From Stictocephala bisonia (Eukaryota > Arthropoda > Insecta > Hemiptera > Membracidae), in assembly GCA_035578905.1 (NCBI GenBank), contig JAQJVL010000248.1, positions 91,001-155,000 on the forward strand: a stretch of 64,000 nucleotides of DNA, written 5' to 3'. A program made the position numbers and the translations under genes. Below, piece after piece: positions 22,395-33,624 of the stretch; the stretch's first letter is position 1, and every line of letters begins with the position of its first letter. The notes below the pieces were generated by a model. The model was given only the letters and a program-made list of their open reading frames with translations, was not told the DNA's origin and made no database searches.

Positions 22395-23340
22395 TATATA
22401 TGATTCTATATACATGTTGCCCCCCTTCTCCCCCAATGTTACGGTGAAATGGTACCCCTGCTATTGTTTCGACGATTCAATTCCATTAAATTCCACTAAC
22501 AAGAACCAAGTCTTATGAATGCACGAGAATGTATTAAATATATGGCAGAACATATGCTGTATATTTTTATCCTTTTCATGACTAAATCGTTCAAATAATG
22601 CCTAGTTTACTAATTTCTTTCGTCAACATTACTGATTGCTTCTCACAATGACATATGGATTAATAATTAAGAACGTAAAGATAAATTAATGTTTTTGCAA
22701 ATTATAGTTAAGGTGCAGCTGCGTTTTAAATTAAAATTGTTCTTTCGGTACAAAAATACTTTCGATTAATATATATTTGTACGATTATTTTTTCTGAATA
22801 GTGTAGTATTGTTTTCGGGCTCAGGAAAGCTGCGTGTTTGTTTAGGTCGAATCGTATATTTGGCGTTATTGGAGAAGAATTAACCTTCAAAGGAAGTGGG
22901 GGAGGGGGGTTGGTATCGACCTCCCCTGGAGGCCATCCGAGGAGCGGCTCAAATATTTATGATATAAAAGAGGGTAGACTCTCTTCCTTATTTTTCACAG
23001 TTCCTTGGCTTAGAACTTGTGATGTCAAAGTTCTGCAAGGTACATGAACAATATTTACTATTTTTTAGCATGTTAACAAGTAAATGAATTGGTTAGCCGA
23101 TAATATTTCCTCTCTTTGTTTTGTAAAACCAAAACATGTTTGCTAGTTTTGTTTTAAAGTTTTATGATGCTACCATTTAAGAACCAACGTGTTCAATGTT
23201 CGAAGAACACTCCTTTCTTGGGGGGTATGTTTATTGCGTTTGAGTCAACTTAACAATATATGACGTATTAAAATGTCCACAAATTTTTGCCATAATATTG
23301 ATAACTTTTACGTTCAAAAATATTAAATGAGAACTACATG
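22395..23340. other. Spacer; possible TATA-containing GC-rich block
   Basis: No gene was recognised. A GC-rich block (22870-22960) is followed by TATAAAAGAGGG near 22962, which resembles a TATA box. No transcript-like ORF follows, so a promoter is only a weak possibility. Confidence 0.25.
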
Positions 23341-23344
23341 TGCG

Positions 23345-25025
23345 TCGGTGAATTTCAACTACAAAACGTACTTAGTGTCTCGGAGGAGCAAAACTAGAAG
23401 GTTAGTCAGTGAATTTCAACTACACAACGTACTTAGTGTCTAGGAATTGTATTAATTTGAGTCCAGCGAGTTTATTTTATTACTCAACGTACTTAGTGTC
23501 TCAGAGATGTATTACTCTGAGGTCAGTCAGTTTATTTCGACTACACAACATACTCTGTCTTTCGGTGGAGTATTTCTTTGATTAATTTAGTATGGTTCAG
23601 ACACACAACGTTCTTAGTGTCTCAGGGATGTATAGTCAGTCAGAGTGGTTTGACTACACAATGTATGTACTTAGTGTCTCGGAGATGTAATACCTTGAGG
23701 TCAGTCATCGTGGTTCGACTACACATTTTATGTACTTGGTGTTTCGGACATGTAATACTATAGGTCAGTCAGTATGGTTTGACTACACAACGTAATTAGT
23801 GTCTTGGAGATGTAATACTTTATGGTCAGTCAGTTTGGTTAGACTACACAACGTACTTAATGTCTCCGGGATGTAATACTTTAGGTCAGTCAGTATGGTT
23901 TGACTACACAACGTACTTAATGTCTCCGGGATGTAATACTTTAGGTCAGTCAGTTTGGTTAGACTAAACAATGTACTTAATGTCTCCGGGGTGTAATACT
24001 TTAGGTCAGTCAGTATGGTTTGACTACACAACGTACTTAATGTCTCCGGGATGTAATACTTTAGGTCAGTCAGTATGGTTTGACTACACAACGTACTTAA
24101 TGTCTCCGGGATGTAATACTTTAGGTCAGTCAGTTTGGTTAGACTACACAATGTACTTAATGTCTCCGGGGTGTAATACTTTAGGTCAGTCAGTATGGTT
24201 TGACTACACAATGTACTTAGTGTCTGCGGGATGTCATACTTTAGGTCAGCCAGTGTGGTTTGACTACACAAAGTACTTAGTGTCTTGGAGATGTAATACT
24301 TTAGGTCAGTCAGTATGGTTTGACTACACAACGTACTTAGTGTCTACGGGATGTCATACTTTAGGTCAGTCAGTGTGGTTTGACTACACAATGTACTTAG
24401 TGTCTTGGGGATGTATTACTTTGAGGTTAATCAGAGTGGTTTGACTACACAACTTACTTAGTGTCTCGGGCATATACTACTTTGAGGTTAGTAGTCAGTG
24501 TAGTTTGACTACACAATGTACTTAGTGTCTTGGGGATGTATTACTTTGAGGTTAATCAGAGTGGTTTGACTACACAACTTACTTAGTGTCTCGGGCATAT
24601 ACTACTTTGAGGTTAGTCAGTGTGGTTCGTCTACACATTTTATGTACTTAGTGTCTCGGAGATGTAATACTTTAAGGTCAGTCAGTGTGGTTTGACTACA
24701 CAACGTACTTAGTGTCTCGGAGTTGTATAACTTTGAGCTTAGTCAGTGTGGTTTGACTACACAACGTACTTAGTGTCTCGGAGTTGTATAACTTTGAGCT
24801 TAGTCAGTGTGGTTTGACTACACAACGTACTTAGTGTCTCGGAGTTGTATAACTTTGAGCTTAGTCAGTGTGGTTTGACTACACAACGTACTTAGTGTCT
24901 CGGAGTTGTATAACTTTGAGCTTAGTCAGTGTGGTTTGACTACACAACGTACTTAGTGTCTCGGAGTTGTATAACTTTGAGCTTAGTCAGTGTGGTTTGA
25001 CTACACAACGTACTTAGTTTCTTGT
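23345..25025. repeat. 60/61-bp satellite, about 28 units
   Basis: Units carry GACTACACAACGTACTTAGTG followed by a GATGTAATACTTTAGGTCAG-like half. From 23881 to 24420 the period is exactly 60 bp. From about 24700 to 25020 five or six nearly identical units have a 61-bp period (AGTTGTATAACTTTGAGC version). Within the 60-bp part, 23881-24060 and 24061-24240 are near-identical 180-bp blocks of three unit types, a higher-order repeat. Because 60 is a multiple of 3, long frames stay open on both strands (23971-24444 plus and 23783-24331 minus); these are artefacts of the period. Confidence 0.95.
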
Positions 25026-25029
25026 ATAT

Positions 25030-26255
25030 GTATTACTCTGTGACGAGTGTGACATCAATTAAAATGTTTAACGATATGCAACCAAATTATAAGGATGTAA
25101 AAAGACGGAAGATTTCGGCGTTTTACTCAAATCGGAAATGGGATTTGGAGTGAAGTCCCCTTTTGGGTTAAGATTAGAAATGTATTTAAATGTTGATTCA
25201 TTAACTTATAATGTCGTATCTGTGTGATGTTTGGGATAGTTAATAATTCATTATTACCGTAGCCTAAGGGCGTCTCTGCTGAACTCAAAAGTGAAGTCAC
25301 TGATCATTTGAAGAATTTTCTATCTTTGGTCAAAAATCAGATTGGTGAACATAACTGTTCTCTCATCCAGTTCCAGGTAATGCCAACCAATCCTTTGAAC
25401 TACGTGGCTTATAATAGTACTCCAATATCGGAGCTTATGGTTTATGTTTAATTAGTTTCACGTTGATATTCTAATATCAACTGATTTAAAGTAATACTAA
25501 TGAATGTGATGTTCAGGTGTAAGAGAGGTCCTTTTTTTAATTAGATCTCTATTCGCTGTATTTTTTAATTAAAAAGACAAATTTTACTTAAGTATACTTC
25601 TAACATCTAGGGATTTAATATATAAGCTTACAAATAGTATTTAATCACAAAACAAGATTTTTTTAAATCGTTATTTGTTTCGGTTAAGCAGAGGTTCTAA
25701 AAACTCATAAAAATACTTGAAGGAAGATATAGTTTTTTCTACCTTGAAACATTGTTCGTTAAATTGAATCAAATTTGGTACTGTATTTCGATTGCAATTT
25801 TCTACGAACAAATAGTCTTTTTTTGCTATGTTTCCAAAAACTGTAATTTGGTTCTAAAAAAAATTCTAAACAGTTAAAGAGAAAAGGGTAAGTTTAAGAT
25901 TGGTGTCTGAGAGAGGTGCGGCAGTTGGGGTCAATCCAAGTTGATGAGACTGCAATGTAACCTGTGTGATTTAATTTTCTTACATACGTCCGATTACTAA
26001 ATTAACTTATCCGAACGCTAAATCTAAATATATACTTTGTATTTTTTAATTAAATTAATAATTTCATATTTTCTTAATCATATTTGAAAGTCTACAGAAA
26101 AATGTGAAAAATGGTTAAGAAAACAATCTTGGTATATTTAGAAACTCTACTGCTGTGGTGAAATATCAGACACAAGGGTTGAATCAACATTCAATGACAG
26201 CAATTGTGTTTTTTTTAACTAACAACATCTTGTTCAGAGTCGTTTTTTTTGTTAT
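25030..26255. other. AT-rich spacer, nothing recognised
   Basis: No gene, TIR pair or tandem unit was identified. Confidence 0.35.
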
Positions 26256-26259
26256 TGTT

Positions 26260-26484
26260 CTATGAAATATTCAAATACGATACATAAAATATGGACTTAT
26301 TAGTCAAATTAAAAACTACAGAATCTAGTGATGACGCATCACGCATCAGTGAAGCAGCTGTTGGCAGGATGATCCATGCCAGCCCCAGGTATCCGGCAGA
26401 CACCACTTTACTGTCTTCAGACCGTAAACACATTCCCTCCTTCCTAGCAGTTGATTTACGGAGCCACACCACCGATAACACCAG
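26260..26484 (-). CDS. Possible internal or terminal exon, unrecognised
   Basis: A 74-codon frame ends at 26260 and can begin after a CAG acceptor (26485-26487). It encodes LVLSVVWLRKSTARKEG, then a moderately hydrophobic GYLGLAWIILPTAASLM. GC content is clearly above the flanks between 26330 and 26480, and codon third positions look mixed rather than A/T-saturated. The plus strand is also open over the same segment, there is no AATAAA just downstream, and no partner exon was found. It is unrecognised and could equally be non-coding. Confidence 0.2.
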   Translation of the reverse strand: MVLSVVWLRKSTARKEGMCLRSEDSKVVSAGYLGLAWIILPTAASLMRDASSLDSVVFNLTNKSIFYVSYLNIS

Positions 26485-26489
26485 CTGTT

Positions 26490-27920
26490 TGAATTTAATT
26501 TAATTCTGGCAAATACCAGTTTTCTAAACTACTCCGAGTGGGATAACCAATCAACGATACATTGTGAACTAGTGTTCAAGATGTTGTTATTTGTCTACAA
26601 TTAACATCGTAAGAGATTAGAGTCATTATCGGAAATGTAACCTATAAAAATGCAACCTCACCTAATCGAACTTATATCAAAAGAAGACATTTCTCAGAAT
26701 ATATTTATATCCTTGAGACATCGCTAGAAAGTATTATTTTTGACAAAAGTAACGATATATTTTTATAAGACAAGAAATAATCAAAAGTTAAGTAGCCTAT
26801 GATTAATCAGCAGTATCTGTGTTCCAATGCACGTGCGTGATTTTCATGTTTGATTATGAATTTAACATACATTGTACATTAAGTTCATGTTATTCTTGTA
26901 AAATGTGCATGTACATTGGTTAAATCCTAGATAGGCGTCGTACGTAATTTTGACGTGATGTTAGGTGTATGTTTGTGCTCTAAAATAGTTCTTTAACATG
27001 GCAGATGTTTGTCCAAACAGCAGTGCATCAGTTCCTCCACCCTTTAGAGTAATGTATCAATTTTGTCTCATTCTTATTACATTTGAAGACTGTTAGGGAG
27101 AAAAATACGTCAAATTTACGTACAATACCTAGAAGCGAAAAAAAAATACTTTTCAAAAGGGTCTTAAGCGTCTTATAAGTCACTGACTGACATTTACTTG
27201 TAATATAGTCCAACTTAATGTATGAATAATTGATATTCAACTGTTTTTCGTGTATTAGTGATTTTTATTAAACTATTATCATTGTATCAACTGTGTTAAT
27301 CAAGTTTATTGATTGTGTAAAATTTACGTATCGATTCCCTTAGCGTCACACTCATAAGCGATACTTATCTAGTGTTAAGAGTTGTACTGAGTAATTCATG
27401 TTAATAATATAGTTTAGATTTATCTGAACTTCGATGTATATATTCATGTTTTAAACCGTTCAATCCAAATGACACCTTGTGAACTGCGCCAAGTTGCTGT
27501 TTGCCGTCCAAGTTCTCGGAACAGTCGTGACATCAGCCTGTTATGACATCGTGCGATATGGTGACCAAGTTTGTACTAAGTGTCTTGTCATTCAAGGCAG
27601 TGTCTGATACGGCCGTAGACGAACACGATTGTCTGAAGACAAGTGTGCTCCGAGGTCATTACGAATGGTAATGCAACACCTCAAGCAAGTGTCCTGTTAC
27701 AATTACGTTCAGGCCGATTACAGACGGTCTCCAAACACTGCGGTCAACATCTACGAATGATATAAAACTGTAAACATTATATTATAATAGGGGGAGGGAG
27801 TCTGAATAGAAACACTTAAGAGAAGAACTTAAATCTTCCATACTTCACTAGCTTCCCTTCGTTAAACGGTTCTTTCGTATGAAGACATGTCCGGATAATA
27901 TTTGCACGTGGTGGATTGGA
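26490..27920. other. Spacer with a GC-richer block at 27470-27770
   Basis: No gene was recognised. The block at 27470-27770 has higher GC than its flanks and a 45-codon plus-strand frame, but no motif or splice pattern that I can support. Confidence 0.3.
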
Positions 27921-27924
27921 TAAA

Positions 27925-28930
27925 ACCATTGCACGTGTATGAGTGGGTGTATGGTCCAAGACCATTGTATGTGAGTGGGTAGGTGGATGGTCCAACACCT
28001 TTGCACGTATATGAGTGAGTGGATGGTCCAACACCATTATATGTGAGTGGGTAGGTGGATGGTCCAACACCATTGTATGTGAGTGGGTAGGTGGATGGTC
28101 CAACACCATTGCGTGTGTATGGGTGAGTGGATGGTCCAACACTATTGTATGTGAGTGGGTAGGTAGATGATCCAACACCATTGTATGTAAGTGGGTAGGT
28201 GGATGGTCCAATACCTTTGTGTGTGTATGGGTGGGTGGATGGTCCAACACCATTGTATGTGAGTGGGTAGGTGGATGGTCCAACACCATTGTGTGTGAGT
28301 GGGTAAGTGGATGGTCCATAACCATTGTATGTAAGTGGGTAGGTGGATGGTCCAACACCTTTGTGTGTGTATGGGTGAGTGGATGGTCCAACACCATTGT
28401 ATGTGAGTGGGTAGGTGGATGGCTCAACACTTTTGCACGTATATGAGTGAGTGGATGGTCCAACACCATTGTATGGGAGTGGGTAGGTGGATGGTCCAAC
28501 ACCATTGAATATGAGGAGGAAGGTGGATGATGCAACACCATTGTGTGTGTATAGGTGAGTGGATGATCCAAAACCATTGTATGTGAGTGGGTAGGTGGAT
28601 GGTCCAATACCTTTGTGTGTGTATGGGTGAGTGGATGGTCCAACACCATTGTATGTGAGTGGGTAGGTGGATGGTCCAACTCCATTGTGTGTGAGTGGGT
28701 AGGTGGATGGCCCAACACCATTGTGTGTGTATGGGTGAGTGGATGGCCCAACACCATTGTATGTGAGTGGGTAGGTGGATGGTCCAACACCATTGTATGT
28801 GAGTGGGTAGGTGGATGGCCCAATACCTTTGCACGTATATGAGTGAGTGGATGGTCAAACACCATTGTATATGTGTGGGTAGGTGGATGGTCCAACATCA
28901 TTGTATGTGTATGGGTCGGTGGGTAAGTAA
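27925..28930. repeat. 36-bp minisatellite, about 28 units
   Basis: The unit is about GTGGGTAGGTGGATGGTCCA plus a variable ACACCATTGTATGTGA half. It is exactly 36 bp, so all frames encode 12-residue repeats. On the minus strand a 374-codon frame (27816-28940) reads MVLDHPPTHSHT over and over. Variant units (GTATGGGTGAGTGGATGG; TTTGCACGTATATGAGTGAG) alternate in a roughly higher-order pattern. Open frames on both strands argue against a real protein. Confidence 0.95.
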
Positions 28931-28974
28931 ATATCATCATATTAATGTTGTCCGTTAGGTGGGAGGGGCATTAA

Positions 28975-29115
28975 TGTTGCTGTCATAAGGGTGTCCAGGT
29001 CCAAGTGATGGGTCAATATGTGTGTTGTGTGTGTGGGTGGGTTAATAACGCTGTACGGATATGGGTGGGTCAATACTACCGAATGTCTATGGGAGGGTGG
29101 GCGGGTGGCCTTCCT
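28975..29115 (+). repeat. Diverged GTGGGTGGG minisatellite relic
   Basis: A few loose units of the type TATGGGTGGGTCAATAC follow the 36-bp array. The same motif recurs at 51290-51540, 53575-53665 and, inverted, 63885-64000. Confidence 0.7.
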
Positions 29116-29119
29116 TACC

Positions 29120-29835
29120 TGCCGGTTAAGAACGTACGTTTACATTTTCGTTGTGGTTTCTGAAGAGTAATAAAAAAAAAAAATGATATCCTCAATATTA
29201 CCTATCATGTCTTATCCAACTGAAAGGAAAGAAAGTCAGCAAGTTTTTACTCTATTACTTCGTTTTGTGAAGTTGAACAAATCTTGGTATTTTTCTGTTT
29301 TCGAATAGTTTATCGATGTTCCATTTCGACTTGGAGACCATCGTAACTGCCGACCAGCTGGGAAGAAAAACGATAGGCCTAATTATATACTGTGATTTTG
29401 GATGAATTAAAAGTATATTTTGAAAGCAATCATCAGTACAAATAATGATTGGATTGTGCAAGTAAGGCAGTAAATTATTTATATAATTAATTTTACACAA
29501 TTCAGAGCTACATATTGAAATACAAATAATGTACTTTTAGGACGGAAGCACGCTGAACTGTCTTACTATCAAGTTGCAGGAGAACTTGATAGTACTAACG
29601 TAGTTCATGGAGGCCAAGGTCAACGGGGAGGGGGGGGGAGAATTCCGCAACGAAGAAAATTTATCGTCGGTAACTATTTAAAACAATTTCAAGACAATCA
29701 ATAAATAGCCTGATATAGTAATTATTTTGAACTAATTAAAAACTATAATATCGCATTGATTATTGTGCAGTTTATTGCCACCTTACAACATTTGAAAACT
29801 TTGGCTGAAATAGGTGAATAATTGGCCATATTTTC
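29120..29835. other. AT-rich spacer
   Basis: No gene was seen. A short G-run lies near 29624-29637. Confidence 0.35.
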
Positions 29836-29839
29836 ACGA

Positions 29840-30320
29840 GATATGCTTTTTATTGTGTGGAAATAACAGATTTTAACGAAAAACTCGAAAAAGCATTACC
29901 ACAGCTATTATTGTTTTTTTGTCGTATTTACGTTAATTTGAATGATATTTTAATCATCTTTTTTAATTTGATTTTTCTGTTTTTCTTTGTTGCGCTGAAT
30001 ACGAATTTGAAAACTATTTTGGTACATAAAAATTATTTCTGAAGATATCACGGAAAACTACTATCTTGGCGAATCGCGATTAGCGACCATTACGTGATCA
30101 TTATAAACACCAACCACTAACCACAAAAACCGAATAAACCTATATTCCCTCTATCGGCCAGCTATCCGAGTTTAGCGTAAATTATGAATTTTTATTGTGT
30201 AAATAGACAATTAGGTTGTTAGGTTAGATAAGCAAAAAGTGTATTTTTCGGGCCGAAAAATAATTTTATTGAAAACTAATTATATATATGTTGTTCAACA
30301 TAGAAAAAGTGTAAAATGAG
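29840..30320 (-). repeat. Dispersed repeat, copy A (inverted relative to 51.9-52.4 kb)
   Basis: Read on the minus strand, this matches 51900-52410 over about 480 bp at moderate identity. Shared blocks include GATCACGTAATGG, ATTCGTATTCAGCGCAA and TAAATAGACAATTAGG. No coding capacity was seen; probably a non-autonomous element of unknown class. Confidence 0.75.
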
Positions 30321-30324
30321 AAAG

Positions 30325-30940
30325 CTGATGAAAGATAAAGATTTTAAAAAAACTTGTTTTTCCACGGTCAGAAAAAAAACTAGTTTTTTGATTTTTTCGC
30401 TAAAAAATGGATTTTTTCGCCAGATTCCAGTAGTTGTATTATCGGACACAATACTGGTTGTGCAGTGATTGATACATAGTACGTAGTAAGTTTAATGTAC
30501 TATTGATACACGATAATTCAGATAGCTAAAAAGTGGACTCAAATGACAGGCGAATGATGGTAATGTGGATGAATGGTCTGCCAAACGATTAACTGTTGGA
30601 AAGAGGTCGTGATTTTGGTTATCTCTGCCGAGATAGCTGGCCCATGTGGTCGCCATGCTGCCAGGAAACCTCAGCTAAACACAACAATTAATCCATTACC
30701 CACAGAAATGTTCTACTACTTTATCACCAACCATTGTCGTTGTATCTGTAGTGGTAACAGTACATTAAAAACATGTCAAACACAACGACAACTCGGTCTA
30801 CTGTTAACTGAGGCTTATCAGAGGTGGGGTTATTATCGGTTAGTCCAAATGTAATAGTAAATGTATTTATTAAAATTTCAGACATTACTTTTATTTACTT
30901 TCTCTGCTACATACCTGTTACGAAGTCAGCAGTGAATTCC
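30325..30940. other. Spacer, nothing recognised
   Basis: There is an open frame at 30573-30854, but without a recognisable motif or codon pattern. Confidence 0.3.
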
Positions 30941-30944
30941 TGCA

Positions 30945-31290
30945 AGGTTGTCCGATCGAAAATTATTTTTGAAATGTTTTTGAATAAAATTATTAGTATT
31001 TATATAAGTAATAAATGTGTTACAGGGAAAACAATCTAAAAACATTCTTTATGGAGATATGGCTGCCCAAAGTGACTAATTTGGCCTTTTTGGTGCATAA
31101 CTCATGAACAAACCGTGTGATATATTTTATTAACATTTTGAGAATATAGTGGATAAAAGACAATAACCAACCTAGTATAAACATTTTTTTATGAAGTACT
31201 ACCAATTATTTTTTTTATAAATGATACTTGTTCAAATTTTGAGATTTTGAGTTGAAATTTGTACAATCATCTTTGGATAAAAAGTAGATT

Positions 31291-31333
<43 letters not shown>

Positions 31334-31970
31334 ATTGCTAGAGTTTACTATAAATGAAGGAGTTATGTCCTTCTTTCGAATTTGCGGGGCTGGGTGGGTG
31401 GGGGCTATGAGGGTGAGAGAGGGGAGAGGAATACATTGCTTTTCCGTTAGTGAGTTAGGATCTTTACTACTCTTAGCGGCAGTTGCGATAAAATCTAGAA
31501 CTAAATTCCTTAGAGCACTAAACTGGGCGAACGCCCTTAAACCGAGTTAGAAGTAATGGCTGTATCCACTAGTGGAGGACGTAAAATAAAACACACAGCT
31601 GTGGTGTGTGGGTTGAAATTATTACAATAATCTGGTTACGTAACGAAAAATAAAAAATAAAGTGAGTATTGAGTACTTACTGTTGAATGTCTGAGTACAT
31701 TGAATGTTGTGTCTGTAGTAAAAAAACTTACATATATCTATAAATTTATAAATATAAAAGCCAAATACCATCCTATGACTGGTCTCAGTTTTTAAAAAGT
31801 GTAAGGCTTCAGACTATGAAATTTTGCAAAACATTCTTTGTAAGCTCCAGATGCGTACTAAGAAAGGATTTCTAAATATTTTATAATTTTGCATATTACT
31901 TATCGGTAGTAATACAAAACAAGTTTGTCTTTCTTTTAAGAAATAATATGTTGCCATTTTTCTTTATCTT
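30945..31970 (+). repeat. 1-kb dispersed repeat, copy 1
   Basis: This matches 57303-58300 in the same orientation along its full length, from CGATCGAAAATTA to GTTGCCATTTTTCTTTATCT, at high identity (about 90% by eye). Marker segments are GATATGGCTGCCCAAAGTG and GGCTGTATCCACTAGTGG. No TIR, LTR or coding frame is evident, so the class is unknown. Confidence 0.88.
31294..31330. repeat. (AT)n microsatellite
   Basis: About 18 AT units. The homologous position in the second copy (57640-57655) has only a few, so the tract expanded after the two copies separated. Confidence 0.95.
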
Positions 31971-31974
31971 GACG

Positions 31975-32480
31975 TTTTTCTTTAATGTATACTTTTTAAG
32001 GTATTAAACTTTAAAAACTAAAAATGGCCACCATTTAAGAAGTACAAAGTAGGAACTTGATATTCCACATTGAATAAGGTCTCATTATTTCTTATACATG
32101 TAACGGTTCGAAGATATTATGTATCTTCAAGGGTTATTAAGATATGATAAATTATGTAAAAAAATCATCCAGATAGATAGACGGAAACTAAACGTTTTAG
32201 AATATATGTTTATTAATTTGTTCCTTAGTTTTCACGTACGTAACCATATTCCGAAGTGTTGAAGGGTTTTATGAGCACCCTGTACATTATTTTTTCCTTT
32301 CTAGCATTATTTGTTCGCACGCTAAATCCCGTTTGCTGTTATACAACGCCAAAAACAGTAAATATCGTTATGTAACCTCGCTGCAACCCAAGCAGATTAT
32401 TTATCATGATTTCTGTCATATATATTTCTGCACATGTGTTACTCATGTAATTATTTTATTGGCTGATACCCAGTGACAAT
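31975..32480. other. AT-rich spacer, nothing recognised
   Basis: No feature was identified between the 1-kb repeat and the non-LTR 3' end. Confidence 0.35.
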
Positions 32481-32483
32481 GAA

Positions 32484-33170
32484 TTCAAGATTCAAGATCT
32501 TTATTCGTCGAAAATAGTACAGGACTATACAGACTTCATCATTCATTAGATACATAATAGACAGAAAACAATTGACAAGAAATAATATAATAATAATGGA
32601 CATGTGATAATATTAAAAAACAAAATGATTTTCTATTTGAAAAATAGGCTAAATTAATGGCAATAACTATATCTAAGATTAGAGTAAGAGTATAAATGAA
32701 GTATTATCAATTTGTAATAGGCCTTCATAAAAGTCAGTATTATTTTTACAACATAAAATGCCATGAGTCAAAAACAAACATTAGCAGGTTAATAAAAGTT
32801 AAAAAACAAGACATGTGAAAAACATTTTCTTACATAATCTTAAAAATTAATCAAACTTTGAACATAAACTGTAAAATAAATACTTAGGCCTAACTTAACT
32901 AATAATAACAATAAATAAAGTATATACATAAACTAGAATTATCTTCAAATTGAAAATAGGCCTATATCTAAAAAATAAGCTAAAGACAATTCCAATAGGC
33001 CTGGAGTTGTAGTACATATACTGCACCCTGTTCCATAGTCGAAGACCAAACAACAATAAAAGAGTCAGTTTATGGAGGGGACTTGCCTGTTTCCGTCGTT
33101 TCCGATACGAGACGGTAGCCATCGTGAAGTCAGAAAGCGACACATTACCTATCTTTGCCATAACTTGATT
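32484..33170 (-). mobile_element. Probable 3' end of a truncated non-LTR retrotransposon
   Basis: On the minus strand the segment ends in GACGAATAAAGATCTTGAAT, followed by a short GAATCTT-type direct repeat. That is a typical CR1/Jockey-style 3' terminus with a short microsatellite instead of poly(A). Upstream, a minus frame (33161 to 32895) includes PLHKLTLLLLFGLRLWNRV, which may be the eroded RT C-terminal tail (pattern GxxLWNxLP). No catalytic motif remains. Confidence 0.5.
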
Positions 33171-33174
33171 GTAA

Positions 33175-33620
33175 ATGACGTTTCAGAGCATCACACATTA
33201 CGTCACATTTCCTCTCTGCCAATCGTTGTTAAATATAACATAGGTATATGATTCGGCTGCAAGTGCCATTTCCCATTCATGCACACATCACATTTTCTTG
33301 GTGAAATATTTCAAAGAGAATTGTTATATATAAATCTTGTGAAAAGTAATTTATACTGATAAAATATGGTATACACTTATAACGTAAAAAGTCTCATACT
33401 GATACTGAACTTTCAGAATATTCTTCTATCACCTTGAAAATTAAATTATATTCTGTCAGCAGAAAATGTGAACTTAAGTTTTGTATACCGTAGGGATAAA
33501 CACAAAGATTACTTGCCCATAATCAGAATATTATATATAATATGGAGGATCGTGAGTCTAACTGCCCTAAAGATCGAAATGGATGGAAATACTTTGGGAA
33601 CATTTAAAAACGTTGTTAAG
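33175..33620. other. AT-rich spacer before the 146-bp satellite
   Basis: No gene or repeat structure was recognised. Confidence 0.35.
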
Positions 33621-33624
33621 GGGC

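Noticed and set aside
22962..22990. TATAAAAG as a strong promoter call
   Set aside because: No gene or transcript-like frame follows, and such motifs are frequent by chance in AT-rich DNA.
23783..24444. Long open frames on both strands as repeat proteins
   Set aside because: The unit is 60 bp, so a stop-free unit keeps all copies open. Frames are open on both strands and no start, splice or homology supports a gene.
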